A DNA stretch of 58,634 bases from Kitasatospora aureofaciens (GTDB taxonomy: Bacteria > Actinomycetota > Actinomycetes > Streptomycetales > Streptomycetaceae), in NCBI RefSeq assembly GCF_001188955.3, contig NZ_JPRF03000045.1, positions 1 through 58,634 on the forward strand, written 5' to 3'. Shown here one piece after another: positions 7,913 through 17,201 of this stretch. Numbering within the stretch: position 1 is the stretch's first letter; every line of letters begins with the position of its first letter. Both the position numbers and the translations under genes were made by a program. The notes below the pieces were generated by a model. It worked only from the letters and a program-made list of their open reading frames with translations. It had not been told where the DNA came from and ran no database searches.

Positions 7913-9161
7913 CACCGTCCGCCCGGAGCCGGCTGCGCAGGTGCAGACGGTGGCCGAACCGGCGCCGGCCCGGGTGACCGTCTGGGCCACCTTCCGGGAC
8001 GCGCCGCTCGCGGTGAAGACCGTGCTGGCCGGCGTGCTGGTCAACCGGCTGAGCGGCTTCCTCAACGTCTTCCTGGTGCTCTTCCTCGGCTCGAAGGGCT
8101 ACTCCGAACCGGAGACCGTGCTGGCACTGGGCGTGTACGGCGGTGGCGCCGTGCTCGGCGTACTGGTCGGCGGCTCCCTCGCGGACCGGCTGGGCGTGCG
8201 CAACGCCACCGTGGCCAGCATGGGCGCGACCGCGGTGCTCACGGCGGCCCTGCTCTACCTGCCCGGGTACGGCCTGCTGATGGCGGCGGTCGGCCTGGCC
8301 GGCCTCAGCGCGCAGGTCTTCCGGCCCGCCTCGGCCACGCTGCTCGCCGAACTCACGCCGGACGATCGGCAGGTGATGGTCTTCGCGATGTACCGCTTCG
8401 GCCTGAACCTGGGCGCCACCGCGGCCCCGCTGGTCGGCTTCTGGCTCTACCACGCGGGCCACGACCGGTACCTGCTGCTCTTCTGGGGCGAGGCGCTGAT
8501 CGCGCTGGCCTACGCGGTTCTCGCACTGGCCACGCTGCCCGCCGCCACCCGCCGCAGTGCCACCGCGGCCGCGGCGCCGCAGGCCGGCGGCTACCGGGCC
8601 GTGCTGCGCGACCGCCGCTACCTGCGCTACCTGGCCGCCGCCTTCTGCCACGCCGTGGTCTACGTCCAGTACCTGTCCACCCTGCCGCTGTTCGTGCAGG
8701 ACCGGCACCTTGCCATCGTCTGGTACACGGTCGCGGTCTCGCTCAACGGTGTCGTGGTGATCGCCTTCGAGCTGCTGGTCACCCGGCTCGCCCAGTCCTG
8801 GCCGGCGCGGATCACCATCGGCCTGGGGTTCGCCCTGGTCGGTGCCGGAGTGGCCTGCTACGCACTGCCGATCGGAGCGGCCGCGATCGTGCTGGGCACC
8901 CTGGTCTGGTCGATCGGCGAGATCATCGGCGGCCCCACGGTGTTCGCCTACCCCGGGACCGCCGGGCCGGAGCAGCTGAAGGGCCGCTACATCGGCAGCT
9001 TCCAGTTCGTGTTCGGCCTGGGCAGTGCGCTCGGTCCGATGCTGGGCGGCTGGCTGTTCATCCAGGCCGGCGTGCTGGTCTGGCCGCTGCTGGCGCTCGG
9101 TTCGCTGGCGGCCACCGTACTGGGCCTGGCCGCCGTTCGGCCCTCGCCCCGCGCGGGCTGA
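7902..9161 (+). CDS. MFS transporter, probable product exporter
   Basis: 419 residues with about 12 hydrophobic segments and an MFS loop A-like motif (GGSLADRLGVRNATV) after TM2. ATG 7902 lies inside the 3' end of the ATP-grasp gene (11-bp overlap). It is the only transporter in the biosynthetic operon, so export and self-protection are likely. A short hairpin at 9199-9220 follows it before the N-N bond cassette. Drug:H+ antiporter-type function is family knowledge; the cargo is inferred from position only. Confidence 0.88.
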   Translation: MSTDTVRPEPAAQVQTVAEPAPARVTVWATFRDAPLAVKTVLAGVLVNRLSGFLNVFLVLFLGSKGYSEPETVLALGVYGGGAVLGVLVGGSLADRLGVRNATVASMGATAVLTAALLYLPGYGLLMAAVGLAGLSAQVFRPASATLLAELTPDDRQVMVFAMYRFGLNLGATAAPLVGFWLYHAGHDRYLLLFWGEALIALAYAVLALATLPAATRRSATAAAAPQAGGYRAVLRDRRYLRYLAAAFCHAVVYVQYLSTLPLFVQDRHLAIVWYTVAVSLNGVVVIAFELLVTRLAQSWPARITIGLGFALVGAGVACYALPIGAAAIVLGTLVWSIGEIIGGPTVFAYPGTAGPEQLKGRYIGSFQFVFGLGSALGPMLGGWLFIQAGVLVWPLLALGSLAATVLGLAAVRPSPRAG

Positions 9162-9198
9162 CCCTCCCCCCCACCCGACTTCCCCGACGCCCCGTTGG

Positions 9199-9220
9199 GC
9201 GGGCAGTGCGCTGTGCCCGC
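9199..9220 (+). terminator. Intercistronic hairpin after the MFS gene
   Basis: GCGGGCA (9199-9205) pairs perfectly with TGCCCGC (9214-9220) around an 8-base loop, followed by TTCTCC. It lies in the 101-bp gap between the MFS gene and the lysine hydroxylase gene, the largest gap in the + strand cluster. It may be a partial terminator or mRNA-processing site that lets the N-N cassette be expressed separately. No U-tract is present. Confidence 0.35.
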
Positions 9221-9262
9221 TTCTCCACCTTCGTCGTCCGAGAACAAAGAGAGGCCCGCGAC

Positions 9263-10579
9263 ATGTCCCACACCCACCCCGCCGAGGCCCACTACACCTG
9301 CCTGGGTGTCGGCGCCGGCCCCGCCAACCTGAGCCTGGCCTCACTGCTGCACAGCGTGCCCGAGGTCAGCAACCTCTTCCTCGACCGCAAGGAGAAGTTC
9401 GGCTGGCACGACGGGCAGCAGATGCCCGGCTCCACCCTGCAGGTCTCGCTCTACAAGGACCTGGTCAGCCTGACCGACCCCACCAACCCGTTCTCCTTCC
9501 TCGCCTACCTGCACGAGCACGGCCGGATCTACCACTTCCTCAACGCCCAGTTCAGCGACGTGCCCCGGCAGGAGTTCCGCAACTACCTGGACTGGGCCAG
9601 CCGCCGCAACCCGAACGTGCGGTTCGGCGAGGAGGTGCGGGCGGTCGACTTCGACGGCGCGCGGTTCGTGGTGGACACCGACCGGCGCCGGCTGACCGCG
9701 GACAACCTGGTGCTCGGGGTGGGCAGCCGCCCGTGGGTGCCGCCGCAGGCCGCCGGGCTGATCGGCCCGACCCAGTTCCACGTCAGCGAGTTCCTGGACC
9801 GGGCCCAGCACCTGGGCGACAAGCGGGTCGCGGTGATCGGCGGCGGCCAGTCCGGCGCCGAGGCCTTCCTGGAGCTCATCTCGCGGTCGGGCAGCGAGCT
9901 GCCGCGCCGGGTCTCCTGGATCTCCCGCCGGCGCAACTACTTCCCGATCGACGACTCGCCCTTCACCAACGACTTCTACATGCCGGGCCACGCCGAGTAC
10001 TTCTACCGGCTGGCGCCGGCGGCCCGGGAGCGGTTCAACGCCGAGCACAACCTGACCAGCGACGGGGTCTCCGAGGCCACCCTGCGCGAGATCTACCAGC
10101 GGATCTACGTCCACCGGTTCATCGAGGGCGCCGAGGACCTGGTGGCGCTGGCCCCCAACCGCACCATGGAGACGGTGCGGGCGGCCGAGGGCGGCGGCTG
10201 GACGGTCGAGGTGCGCCACAACGACCAGCGCCAGGGCACCGAGCGCTTCGACGCCGACGTGATCGTCTGGGCCACCGGTTTCCGCCCGGCCGCCACCGAC
10301 TTCCTGGCCCCGATCGCCGACCGCCTGGAGCGCGAGGGTGAGGAACTGCGGATCGACCAGGACTACGCGGTCCGCTGGGACGGTCCGGCCGACCGGAACG
10401 TCTTCGTGCAGAACGCGGCCAAGCAGCAGCGCGGCCTGGCCGACCCCAACCTCAGCCTGAACGCCTGGCGCAGCCGCCGGATCGTCGACCGGATCCGCGG
10501 GCTGCGCAGCAACGAGCCGCTGGAGTCCTTCATCGACTGGTCCGCCAAGGTCGGGGCCGACGCCGGCTGGGGGGTGTGA
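9263..10579 (+). CDS. L-lysine N6-hydroxylase (NADPH/FAD, IucD/PvdA type; Spb38-like)
   Basis: 438 residues from ATG 9263, with AAAGAGAGG upstream. An earlier in-frame start at 9206 has no ribosome site. FAD-binding GVGAGPANLSLASL lies near the N-terminus, an NADPH-binding VAVIGGGQSGAE block in the middle, and the family ATGFRPA motif towards the C-terminus. This is the ornithine/lysine N-hydroxylase family of siderophore pathways. It is followed by the oxidase and the cupin-MetRS gene, the same set as spb38-39-40 and the triacsin Tri26-28 set, where N6-hydroxylysine is the nucleophile/electrophile for N-N coupling. Lysine rather than ornithine is inferred from that context. Spacing to the next gene is 6 bp. 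Confidence 0.9.
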   Translation: MSHTHPAEAHYTCLGVGAGPANLSLASLLHSVPEVSNLFLDRKEKFGWHDGQQMPGSTLQVSLYKDLVSLTDPTNPFSFLAYLHEHGRIYHFLNAQFSDVPRQEFRNYLDWASRRNPNVRFGEEVRAVDFDGARFVVDTDRRRLTADNLVLGVGSRPWVPPQAAGLIGPTQFHVSEFLDRAQHLGDKRVAVIGGGQSGAEAFLELISRSGSELPRRVSWISRRRNYFPIDDSPFTNDFYMPGHAEYFYRLAPAARERFNAEHNLTSDGVSEATLREIYQRIYVHRFIEGAEDLVALAPNRTMETVRAAEGGGWTVEVRHNDQRQGTERFDADVIVWATGFRPAATDFLAPIADRLEREGEELRIDQDYAVRWDGPADRNVFVQNAAKQQRGLADPNLSLNAWRSRRIVDRIRGLRSNEPLESFIDWSAKVGADAGWGV

Positions 10580-10585
10580 GCGGCG

Positions 10586-11614
10586 ATGAACGAGGTGGAC
10601 ATCGCGGTCGTCGGCGGCGGCATCATCGGCTGCCTGACCGCGCGCGAACTGCTCGCCCGGCGCCCGGAGCGGACGGTGGCGGTGCTGGACCGGGACTCGG
10701 TCGGCTCCGGCGCCAGCCGCCGCTCGGCCGGCCTGCACTTCCCGCGCGGCGCGACCGGCCGGGTGCGCGGCATGGCCGCCTACAGCCAGCAGTACTACGC
10801 CGAACTGTCCTCGCACCGACCGGAACTGCCGATCCACCAGGTCGGCATGGACGTGGTCGGCGCGGAGCAGACGGTGCGCCGGAGCTACCTGGCCAGTGCC
10901 CGGCCGACCCCGGCCACCGCGGGCGTCTGGCAGGTCGAGGGCGGCCAGTACGCGGACGTGTCGGGTCTGACCGGTCGGCTCGCCAGCGAGCTGCGCGGCG
11001 GCGCGGTGGTGCACGAGGGCACCGGGGTCACCGCGATCGGGCTCGACCCCGAGCGGATCACCCTGGCGCTGAGCAGCGGCGGCGAACTGACGGTGGGTCA
11101 GGTGGTGCTGGCGCCCGGGCCGTGGATCGCGGCCCCCGCCTGGCGCGAGCTGGTCGCTCCGTTGGGGGTGCGGGTGAAGAAGGTGGTCGCGCTGCACATC
11201 GACCTGGTGCCCGCACCGACCGACCGGGTGGTCGTCTTCCAGGCGGAGGACGCCTTCCTGCTCCCGCTGCACGACCGCGGGCACTGGCTGTTCAGCTACA
11301 CCTGCCAGGAGTGGGGCGTGGACCCCGACGCGCTGGGCGAGGGCCTGTCCGACCAGGACCTCGGCGACGCGCTGGCGGTGCTGCGCGCCGTGGCCCCCGA
11401 GTACGCGGCGCACTGCGCCTCCGGGCGGGTCTTCTGCGACGCCTACAGCGGCACCGGGGAGCCGATCGTCTGCCCGCTGCCCGCCGACCCGCGGGTGGTC
11501 TTCGCCGGCGCCGCCAACGGCTCCGGCTACCGGCTGGCCCCCGCGATCGCCGCGCAGGCCGCCGATCTGATCGACATTCCGTTCCTGACCAGTCCGACCA
11601 GGAGTCACGCATGA
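10586..11614 (+). CDS. FAD-dependent D-amino-acid-oxidase-like hydrazine-cleaving enzyme (Spb39-like)
   Basis: 342 residues. The N-terminus has the Rossmann FAD motif VVGGGIIGCLTAREL, then GSGASRRSAGLHFPRG, and the C-terminus has GAANGSGYRLAPAIA, all typical of the DAO/glycine oxidase family. In the s56-p1 and triacsin routes the equivalent flavoenzyme oxidises N6-(carboxymethylamino)lysine on the lysine side and releases hydrazinoacetic acid. Translation appears coupled at both ends: it starts 6 bp after the hydroxylase and its stop overlaps the next ATG (ATGA at 11611). The assignment rests on gene order as much as on family. Confidence 0.87.
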   Translation: MNEVDIAVVGGGIIGCLTARELLARRPERTVAVLDRDSVGSGASRRSAGLHFPRGATGRVRGMAAYSQQYYAELSSHRPELPIHQVGMDVVGAEQTVRRSYLASARPTPATAGVWQVEGGQYADVSGLTGRLASELRGGAVVHEGTGVTAIGLDPERITLALSSGGELTVGQVVLAPGPWIAAPAWRELVAPLGVRVKKVVALHIDLVPAPTDRVVVFQAEDAFLLPLHDRGHWLFSYTCQEWGVDPDALGEGLSDQDLGDALAVLRAVAPEYAAHCASGRVFCDAYSGTGEPIVCPLPADPRVVFAGAANGSGYRLAPAIAAQAADLIDIPFLTSPTRSHA

Positions 11615-13869
11615 TACTGAGCAGCTACGACGAGGGCGTGCTGCACGAGGCCTTCGGCATCGACATGAGCAGCATCGAGGGAATCGCGGGAAGCCAGGGC
11701 CCGGGCGCCGGCTGGGGCCGGGTGGCCCCGGGCGTCAGCTCCGAGCTGCACCGGCACGACGAGACCGAGTTCTTCGTGATCGTGGCCGGCCGCGGCGAGT
11801 TCGAGGTCGACGGGGAGCGCCATCCGGCGGTGCCGGGCACGGTGGCCCTGTTCGAGCCCTTCGAGACGCACGTGCTGCACAACACCGGCGCCGACGACCT
11901 GGTGTTCGTCACCCAGTACTGGCGCGACGCCGAGCGCGCGGCCCGGGCGGCCACCGCCCCCGCGGGCACCGGTTTCGGGGACCGGCCGGTCTTCGTCTTC
12001 TCCACTCCGCCCACCCCGAACGGGGACCTCCACCTGGGCCACCTCTCCGGCCCGTACCTGGGGGCCGACGCGTTCGTCCGGTTCCAGCGGATGAACGGCG
12101 CCCGCGCCTGGCACCTGACCGGCAGCGACGACTTCCAGAGCTACGTGGTCGGCGCGGCCGAGCGCGACGGGAACACCCCGGCCGGGACCGCCGCGCACTT
12201 CAGCGCGGAGATCGCTGCCACCCTGGAGCTGATGGACATCCCGCTGGACCAGTACACGGTGACCAACGCGGACGCCGAGTACCCGGACGGGCTCCGGGAG
12301 TTCTTCACCCGGCTGGTCGACTCCGGCACGGTCGCCCCCAAGGCCGCACCGGCCCTGTTCGACGGTGAGACCGGCGCCTACCTCTACGAGGTGGACGCCA
12401 AGGGCACCTGCCCGACCTGCGCCGCCGGGACCAGCGGCAACATCTGCGAGGAGTGCGGCGAGCCCAACCTGGTGGTCGACCTGGTCGCGCCGCGCTCGGC
12501 CCGCTCGCAGGCAGCGCCGCGGACCGGCACCGCGACCCGCTTCTCGCTGCCGCTGCACGAGTTCGAGGACGAGATCGCCGCGCACCACCGACTGGGCCGG
12601 GTCCCGGTCCGGCTGCGTGACCTCGCCCGGCGGCTGTTCGCCCGCCCGGAACTGGACATCCCGGTCAGTCACCCGGCCGACTGGGGCGTGCGCCCGGCCG
12701 AGGAGGCCGGCGCCGACCAGGTGATCTGGGTCTGGCCGGAGATGTCCTACGGCTTCCTGCACGGCATCCAGGCGCTCGGCCGCCGGCTGGACCAGGACTG
12801 GCGGGCCGCCGAGCCCGCCGCGGACTGGAAGATCGTCCACTTCTTCGGCTACGACAACAGCTTCTACCACGGCGTGCTCTACCCGGCGCTGTACCGGGTC
12901 GCGTACCCCGACTGGACGCCTGACATCGACTACCACGTCAACGAGTTCTACCTGCTGGAGGGCGCCAAGTTCTCCACCAGCCGGCGGCACGCGATCTGGG
13001 GCAAGGAGATCCTCGGCGCCGACACGGTCGACGCGGTGCGGTTCTTCCTCAGCCTGACCCGACCCGAGGGCCGGCGCACCAACTTCCGCCGCGAGGAGTA
13101 CCAGAGGGTGCTGACCGAGACCCTGGTCGGCACCTGGGAGCACTGGCTGACCGACCTGGGCGCCCGGGTCCGCAAGGGGTACGACGGTGCGGCGCCGGAC
13201 GCCGGCAACTGGACCCCGGAGCAGACCGCGTTCCTGGCCCGGCTCGGCGCCCGGCTGACCGCGGTGACCGGGGCGCTCGGCCAGGCCGGGTTCTCGCTCA
13301 ACCAGGCCGCCGCCGAACTGGACGGCATCGTGCGTGACACGGTCCGGTTCGCCGAGCTGGAGAGCCTGACGGCGGACGACGCCCGCTGGCGGGCCGAGGC
13401 CCGCACCGCGGTGGCGCTGGAGCTGGCGGCCGCGAAGCTGCTGGCCCGGGTGGCGGCGCCGGTGATGCCGCGCTTCGCCGCCCGGCTGTCGGCCGCGCTG
13501 GGTCTGCCGGAGCCGGCGCACTGGCCGACCTCGGTCGAGCTGCTGGCGCCGGGCACCGAGGTCACCCTGGCGGACGCGGTGTTCTTCGCCGCCCCGGCCG
13601 CCGTGGCCGCCGAACCGCCCGAACACCTGGGCCTGCTCACCGACCTCGTCACCGAGGCGCTCCAGCTGGCCGAACGGCCGGCCGCCGACGCCACCCTGAT
13701 CGACCTGGGCACCAGCTCGCTGCAGGCGGTCCAGCTGCAGTACCAGCTGCTCACCGCGCTGGACGTGGACGTGCTGGTGGACGAGCTGCTCGGCGAGCAC
13801 GACCTGACCGCACTGGCCGGGCTGATCGGCGAGCGGGCGGCCACGGCGGTCGTGGAGGCGGCGGCATGA
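11611..13869 (+). CDS. Hydrazine synthetase: cupin - MetRS-like - carrier protein fusion (Spb40-like)
   Basis: 752 residues. Residues 1-110 form a cupin with H47, H49, E53 and H87 as likely metal ligands. From about 125 a methionyl-tRNA-synthetase-like domain follows: HIGH-type HLGH at 141-144, a zinc knuckle C267-x2-C270-x8-C279-x2-C282, and KMSKS-type KFSTS at 453-457. In the s56-p1 route a cupin-MetRS didomain activates glycine and couples it to N6-hydroxylysine, with N-O to N-N rearrangement on the cupin. Here an extra C-terminal segment contains DLGTSSLQAVQLQYQL, a carrier-protein site with S703 the likely phosphopantetheine position. Glycine as the partner is inferred; glutamate is used by the formycin/pyrazofurin relatives. 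Overlaps both neighbours by 4 bp. Confidence 0.9.
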   Translation: MILSSYDEGVLHEAFGIDMSSIEGIAGSQGPGAGWGRVAPGVSSELHRHDETEFFVIVAGRGEFEVDGERHPAVPGTVALFEPFETHVLHNTGADDLVFVTQYWRDAERAARAATAPAGTGFGDRPVFVFSTPPTPNGDLHLGHLSGPYLGADAFVRFQRMNGARAWHLTGSDDFQSYVVGAAERDGNTPAGTAAHFSAEIAATLELMDIPLDQYTVTNADAEYPDGLREFFTRLVDSGTVAPKAAPALFDGETGAYLYEVDAKGTCPTCAAGTSGNICEECGEPNLVVDLVAPRSARSQAAPRTGTATRFSLPLHEFEDEIAAHHRLGRVPVRLRDLARRLFARPELDIPVSHPADWGVRPAEEAGADQVIWVWPEMSYGFLHGIQALGRRLDQDWRAAEPAADWKIVHFFGYDNSFYHGVLYPALYRVAYPDWTPDIDYHVNEFYLLEGAKFSTSRRHAIWGKEILGADTVDAVRFFLSLTRPEGRRTNFRREEYQRVLTETLVGTWEHWLTDLGARVRKGYDGAAPDAGNWTPEQTAFLARLGARLTAVTGALGQAGFSLNQAAAELDGIVRDTVRFAELESLTADDARWRAEARTAVALELAAAKLLARVAAPVMPRFAARLSAALGLPEPAHWPTSVELLAPGTEVTLADAVFFAAPAAVAAEPPEHLGLLTDLVTEALQLAERPAADATLIDLGTSSLQAVQLQYQLLTALDVDVLVDELLGEHDLTALAGLIGERAATAVVEAAA

Positions 13870-16800
13870 ACGCCGAACTCGTCGAACTGGTCCATGACAT
13901 CGAGGAGCGGGGCCTGTCCGTCTCGGTGACCGGTGGGGACCTTCGCCTGCAGGGCATGCGCGACCGGATGGACCCGGAACTGGTCGGCCGCATCAAGCGG
14001 TTGAAGGCCGAGCTGATCCAGCACCTGAGCGAGGCCACCCCGCACGAGAGCGGCAGCTTCCCGCTCACCCCGCTGCAGCACGCCTACCTGCTGGGCCGCG
14101 GCGGAGTGTTCGAGATCTCCACCGCCAGTCACGTCTACCACGAGATCGAGGGGCACTGGGACGTCGGCCGGCTGGAGACGGCGCTGAACGCGGTGATCGG
14201 CCGGCACGACGCGCTGCGGGCCCGGTTCACCGAGGACGGCCGCCAGGTGGTGGAGGCCTCGGTCGCCCCGGTGCTGATCGAGCGGCTGGACCTGCGCGGG
14301 CAGAGCCCCGAGCAGCAGCTGCGGACCCGGGCCGCGCTGCGCGAGCAGCGCTCGCACCGGGTGCTGCCCGCCGACCGCGCGCCGCTGCTGGCGGTGGAGG
14401 TGACCGAGCTCTCCGACCGGGCGATGGTGCTGCACGTCAGCCACGACGGCCTGGTGATGGACGGGATCAGCTCCTTCCTGTTCTTCCGCGAGTGGTGGCG
14501 GGCCTACCAGGGCGAGTTGGCCGCCGAGGGCACCGGACTGGCGCTGGAGGACTACGTCTCGGCGCTGGCGGCGGCGGCGGTCAAGGCGCCCGCGGCCCGC
14601 TCCCGGGCCTACTGGGCGGGCCGGCTGGACCAGTTGGCGGCCCACCCCGACCTGCCGGTGGCGGCGAGCCCGGCCGCGATCACCCGGCCGCGGTTCGTCC
14701 AGCGCCAGGTGCGGCTGGACGCCGCCCAGTGGGCCGCGTTCAAGCGCCGGGCGGCGGGAGAGGGGCTCACCCCGTCCGGCGCGCTGCTGGCCGCCTACGG
14801 CGAGGTGCTCTCCCGCTGGGGCGCCGGCGAGCGGTTCACCGTGACCACCACGGTGGCCAACCGCCCGCCGGTGCACCACCGGATCGCCGAGGCCGTCGGC
14901 CAGTTCTCCGACACCCTGCTGGTGGAGATCGAGGTCGACCGCGGCAAGCCGTTCGCGGCCCGGGCCCAGGCGCTCCAGCGGCGGCTGCGCACCGACCTGG
15001 ACCACCGGCACCAGTCCGGCATCGAGGTGCTGCGCGAGCTGGGCCGGCGGCGCGGCAGCGCCGAGGCGCGGATGCCGTTCACCTTCAACAGCGCGATCGG
15101 CTACACCGAGGAGGTGGACGGCTCGGCGTTCGAACTGTTCGGTCCGGAGGTGTTCAGCGTCAGCCAGACCCCGCAGATCTGGCTGAACGCCTTCGCGATG
15201 GAGCAGCACCAGAGCCTGGTGATCCAGCTCGACGGGCTGGACGAGCTGTTCCCGGCCGGCCTGCTGGAGGCCCTGACCCAGGGCTACCAGTCCCTGCTGG
15301 AGCAGCTGCTGGAGGAGCGGAGCTGGGCCCGCACCGGCTTCGACCTGCTCCCCGGCGACCAGCTGCGGCGCCGGTGGGAGGCCAACGACACCGCCGTGGA
15401 GCTGCCCGAGGTGCTGCTCCAGGACGCCTTCACCAAGCGGGCGACCAGCTGCCCGGACAACCCCGCCCTGATCACCTCCCAGCTCCGGATGAGCTACGGC
15501 GAACTGCACCGCCGTGCGGCGCTGACCGCCGCCTGGCTGCGCTCGCACGGAGTCGGGCGCAACGAGCTGGTGGGCCTGGTGATGCGGCGCGGGCCGGAGC
15601 AGATCATCGGCATCCTGGCCACGGTGCTGGCCGGGGCCGCCTACCTGCCGGTGGACGCCGCACTGCCCGAGGAGCGCCGCCGGTACATGCTGGCCGACGG
15701 CGAGGTCCGCTGCGTGCTGACCAACGTGGCCGACGCCGACCGGGACGGCCGCGCCGTCCTGCGGCTGGACGCCACCGCCCCGGCGCCGACCGGTGCGCCC
15801 GCGCTGCTCGAACCGCTGGCCGGTGCCGACCCGGACGACCTGGCCTACGTTCTCTACACCTCCGGCACCACCGGCGCGCCCAAGGGCGTGATGGTCACCC
15901 ACCGCAACGTGGCCAACGTGGTGGCCGACTGCTACACCCGGTTCGGCATCCACCAGGACGACCGGTTCTTCGCGATCAGCGCCTTCAACTTCGACCTGTC
16001 GGTCTGGGACGTGTTCGGCGCGCTGACCGCGGGCGCCGCGCTGGTGATGCCGGACGCCGACCGGGCGGTCGACCCCGCGCACTGGCTGCGGATGTGCGAG
16101 TCGGGCGGGGTGACGGTGTGGAACTCGGTGCCCGCCATCGTCGGCCTGATGCACGACCAGGCGCTGGCCGAGGGCACGGCGCCGCCGGCCCTGCGGCTGG
16201 TGATGATGAGCGGGGACCGGCTGCCGCCGGCGCTGCCTGCGGCGCTGCGCCGACTGGTACCGGGCCTGGAGGTGGTCTCGCTCGGCGGACCGACCGAGAC
16301 CACGGTCTGGAACATCCTGCACCCGGTCGAGGAGTGGGAGGACGGCTCCGAGTCCATCCCCTACGGCCGTCCGAACGCCAACAACCGCGCCTACGTGCTG
16401 GACGCGGACGGCCAGGATGCGCCGGACTGGGTGACCGGCGAGATCTGCGGCGCCGGCACCGGTGTGGCCAGGGGCTACTGGCGCAACGAGGAGCGCACCG
16501 CCGAGAAGTTCGGCTACGACGAGCGGCTGGGCGAGCGGCTCTACCGGACCGGCGACCTGGGCCGCTACCTGCCCAGCGGCGAGATCCAGATCCTGGGCCG
16601 CAGCGACTTCCAGATCAAGGTCAACGGCTACCGGATCGAGGCCGGCGAGGTGGAGACCAGGCTGGCCGCGCTGCCGGCGGTGCGGCAGGCCGTGGTGGTC
16701 CGCCAGGAGGGCAGCCGCGGCGACCGGCTGGTGGCCCACCTGGTGCCCGCCGCCGCCGACCGGCCCGATGTGCTGGCCATCCGTCAGGAGCTGCGGGAGG

Positions 16801-17201
16801 CGCTGCCCGAGTACATGGTGCCGGCCGCCGTGGTGTGGCACGAGGAGCTGCCGCTGACCCGCAACGGCAAGGTGGACCGGGGCGAGCTGATCCGCCGGGC
16901 GCCGGCGGCCGAGCCGGCCGAGCAGGCGGCCGCGCCGGTGGCCGACGACGGCGAGGCCGGGCCGACCGAGACCGAACTGACCCGAATCTGGGCGCAGATC
17001 CTGCACCGGCCGGTGGTCGGGCCGCACGACAACCTCTACGCACTGGGCGGCGACTCGATCAGCGCCGCGCGGATCCTCACCGCGGTGCGCAAGCGGTTCG
17101 GCGTGGGCATCCAACTGGGCCAGCTGGCAGCGCTGGAGACGGTGCGACTGATGGCCGCGCACGTGGACGCGGTCGTGGCGGCGAAGGAGGCGCAGCGGTG
17201 A
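13866..17201 (+). CDS. NRPS module: TubC-type docking - Cy - A - T, no thioesterase
   Basis: 1111 residues. Residues 1-57 resemble a TubC N-terminal docking domain. The condensation domain starts with FPLTPLQHAYLLGR (65) and has D194-G-L-V-M-D199-G-I-S202, the DxxxxDxxS signature of heterocyclisation (Cy) domains. The A domain follows from about 515 with YTSGTTGAPKG (about 664) and GGPTETTVW. By eye the ten-residue code reads D-L-W-N-M-S-L-V-W-K, close to the cysteine code DLYNLSLIWK; serine cannot be excluded. The T domain has LGGDSIS with S1064. There is no TE or reductase. It likely condenses a carrier-bound hydrazinoacetyl or hydrazone unit with Cys or Ser. It overlaps both neighbouring genes by 4 bp. 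Confidence 0.92.
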   Translation: MNAELVELVHDIEERGLSVSVTGGDLRLQGMRDRMDPELVGRIKRLKAELIQHLSEATPHESGSFPLTPLQHAYLLGRGGVFEISTASHVYHEIEGHWDVGRLETALNAVIGRHDALRARFTEDGRQVVEASVAPVLIERLDLRGQSPEQQLRTRAALREQRSHRVLPADRAPLLAVEVTELSDRAMVLHVSHDGLVMDGISSFLFFREWWRAYQGELAAEGTGLALEDYVSALAAAAVKAPAARSRAYWAGRLDQLAAHPDLPVAASPAAITRPRFVQRQVRLDAAQWAAFKRRAAGEGLTPSGALLAAYGEVLSRWGAGERFTVTTTVANRPPVHHRIAEAVGQFSDTLLVEIEVDRGKPFAARAQALQRRLRTDLDHRHQSGIEVLRELGRRRGSAEARMPFTFNSAIGYTEEVDGSAFELFGPEVFSVSQTPQIWLNAFAMEQHQSLVIQLDGLDELFPAGLLEALTQGYQSLLEQLLEERSWARTGFDLLPGDQLRRRWEANDTAVELPEVLLQDAFTKRATSCPDNPALITSQLRMSYGELHRRAALTAAWLRSHGVGRNELVGLVMRRGPEQIIGILATVLAGAAYLPVDAALPEERRRYMLADGEVRCVLTNVADADRDGRAVLRLDATAPAPTGAPALLEPLAGADPDDLAYVLYTSGTTGAPKGVMVTHRNVANVVADCYTRFGIHQDDRFFAISAFNFDLSVWDVFGALTAGAALVMPDADRAVDPAHWLRMCESGGVTVWNSVPAIVGLMHDQALAEGTAPPALRLVMMSGDRLPPALPAALRRLVPGLEVVSLGGPTETTVWNILHPVEEWEDGSESIPYGRPNANNRAYVLDADGQDAPDWVTGEICGAGTGVARGYWRNEERTAEKFGYDERLGERLYRTGDLGRYLPSGEIQILGRSDFQIKVNGYRIEAGEVETRLAALPAVRQAVVVRQEGSRGDRLVAHLVPAAADRPDVLAIRQELREALPEYMVPAAVVWHEELPLTRNGKVDRGELIRRAPAAEPAEQAAAPVADDGEAGPTETELTRIWAQILHRPVVGPHDNLYALGGDSISAARILTAVRKRFGVGIQLGQLAALETVRLMAAHVDAVVAAKEAQR

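Noticed and set aside
12948..17162. A 1404-codon open frame on the - strand across the NRPS gene
   Set aside because: It is an antisense shadow of GC-rich coding DNA: long runs of Arg/Gly/Pro/His/Gln, no domain, while the + strand frame shows complete Cy-A-T motifs.
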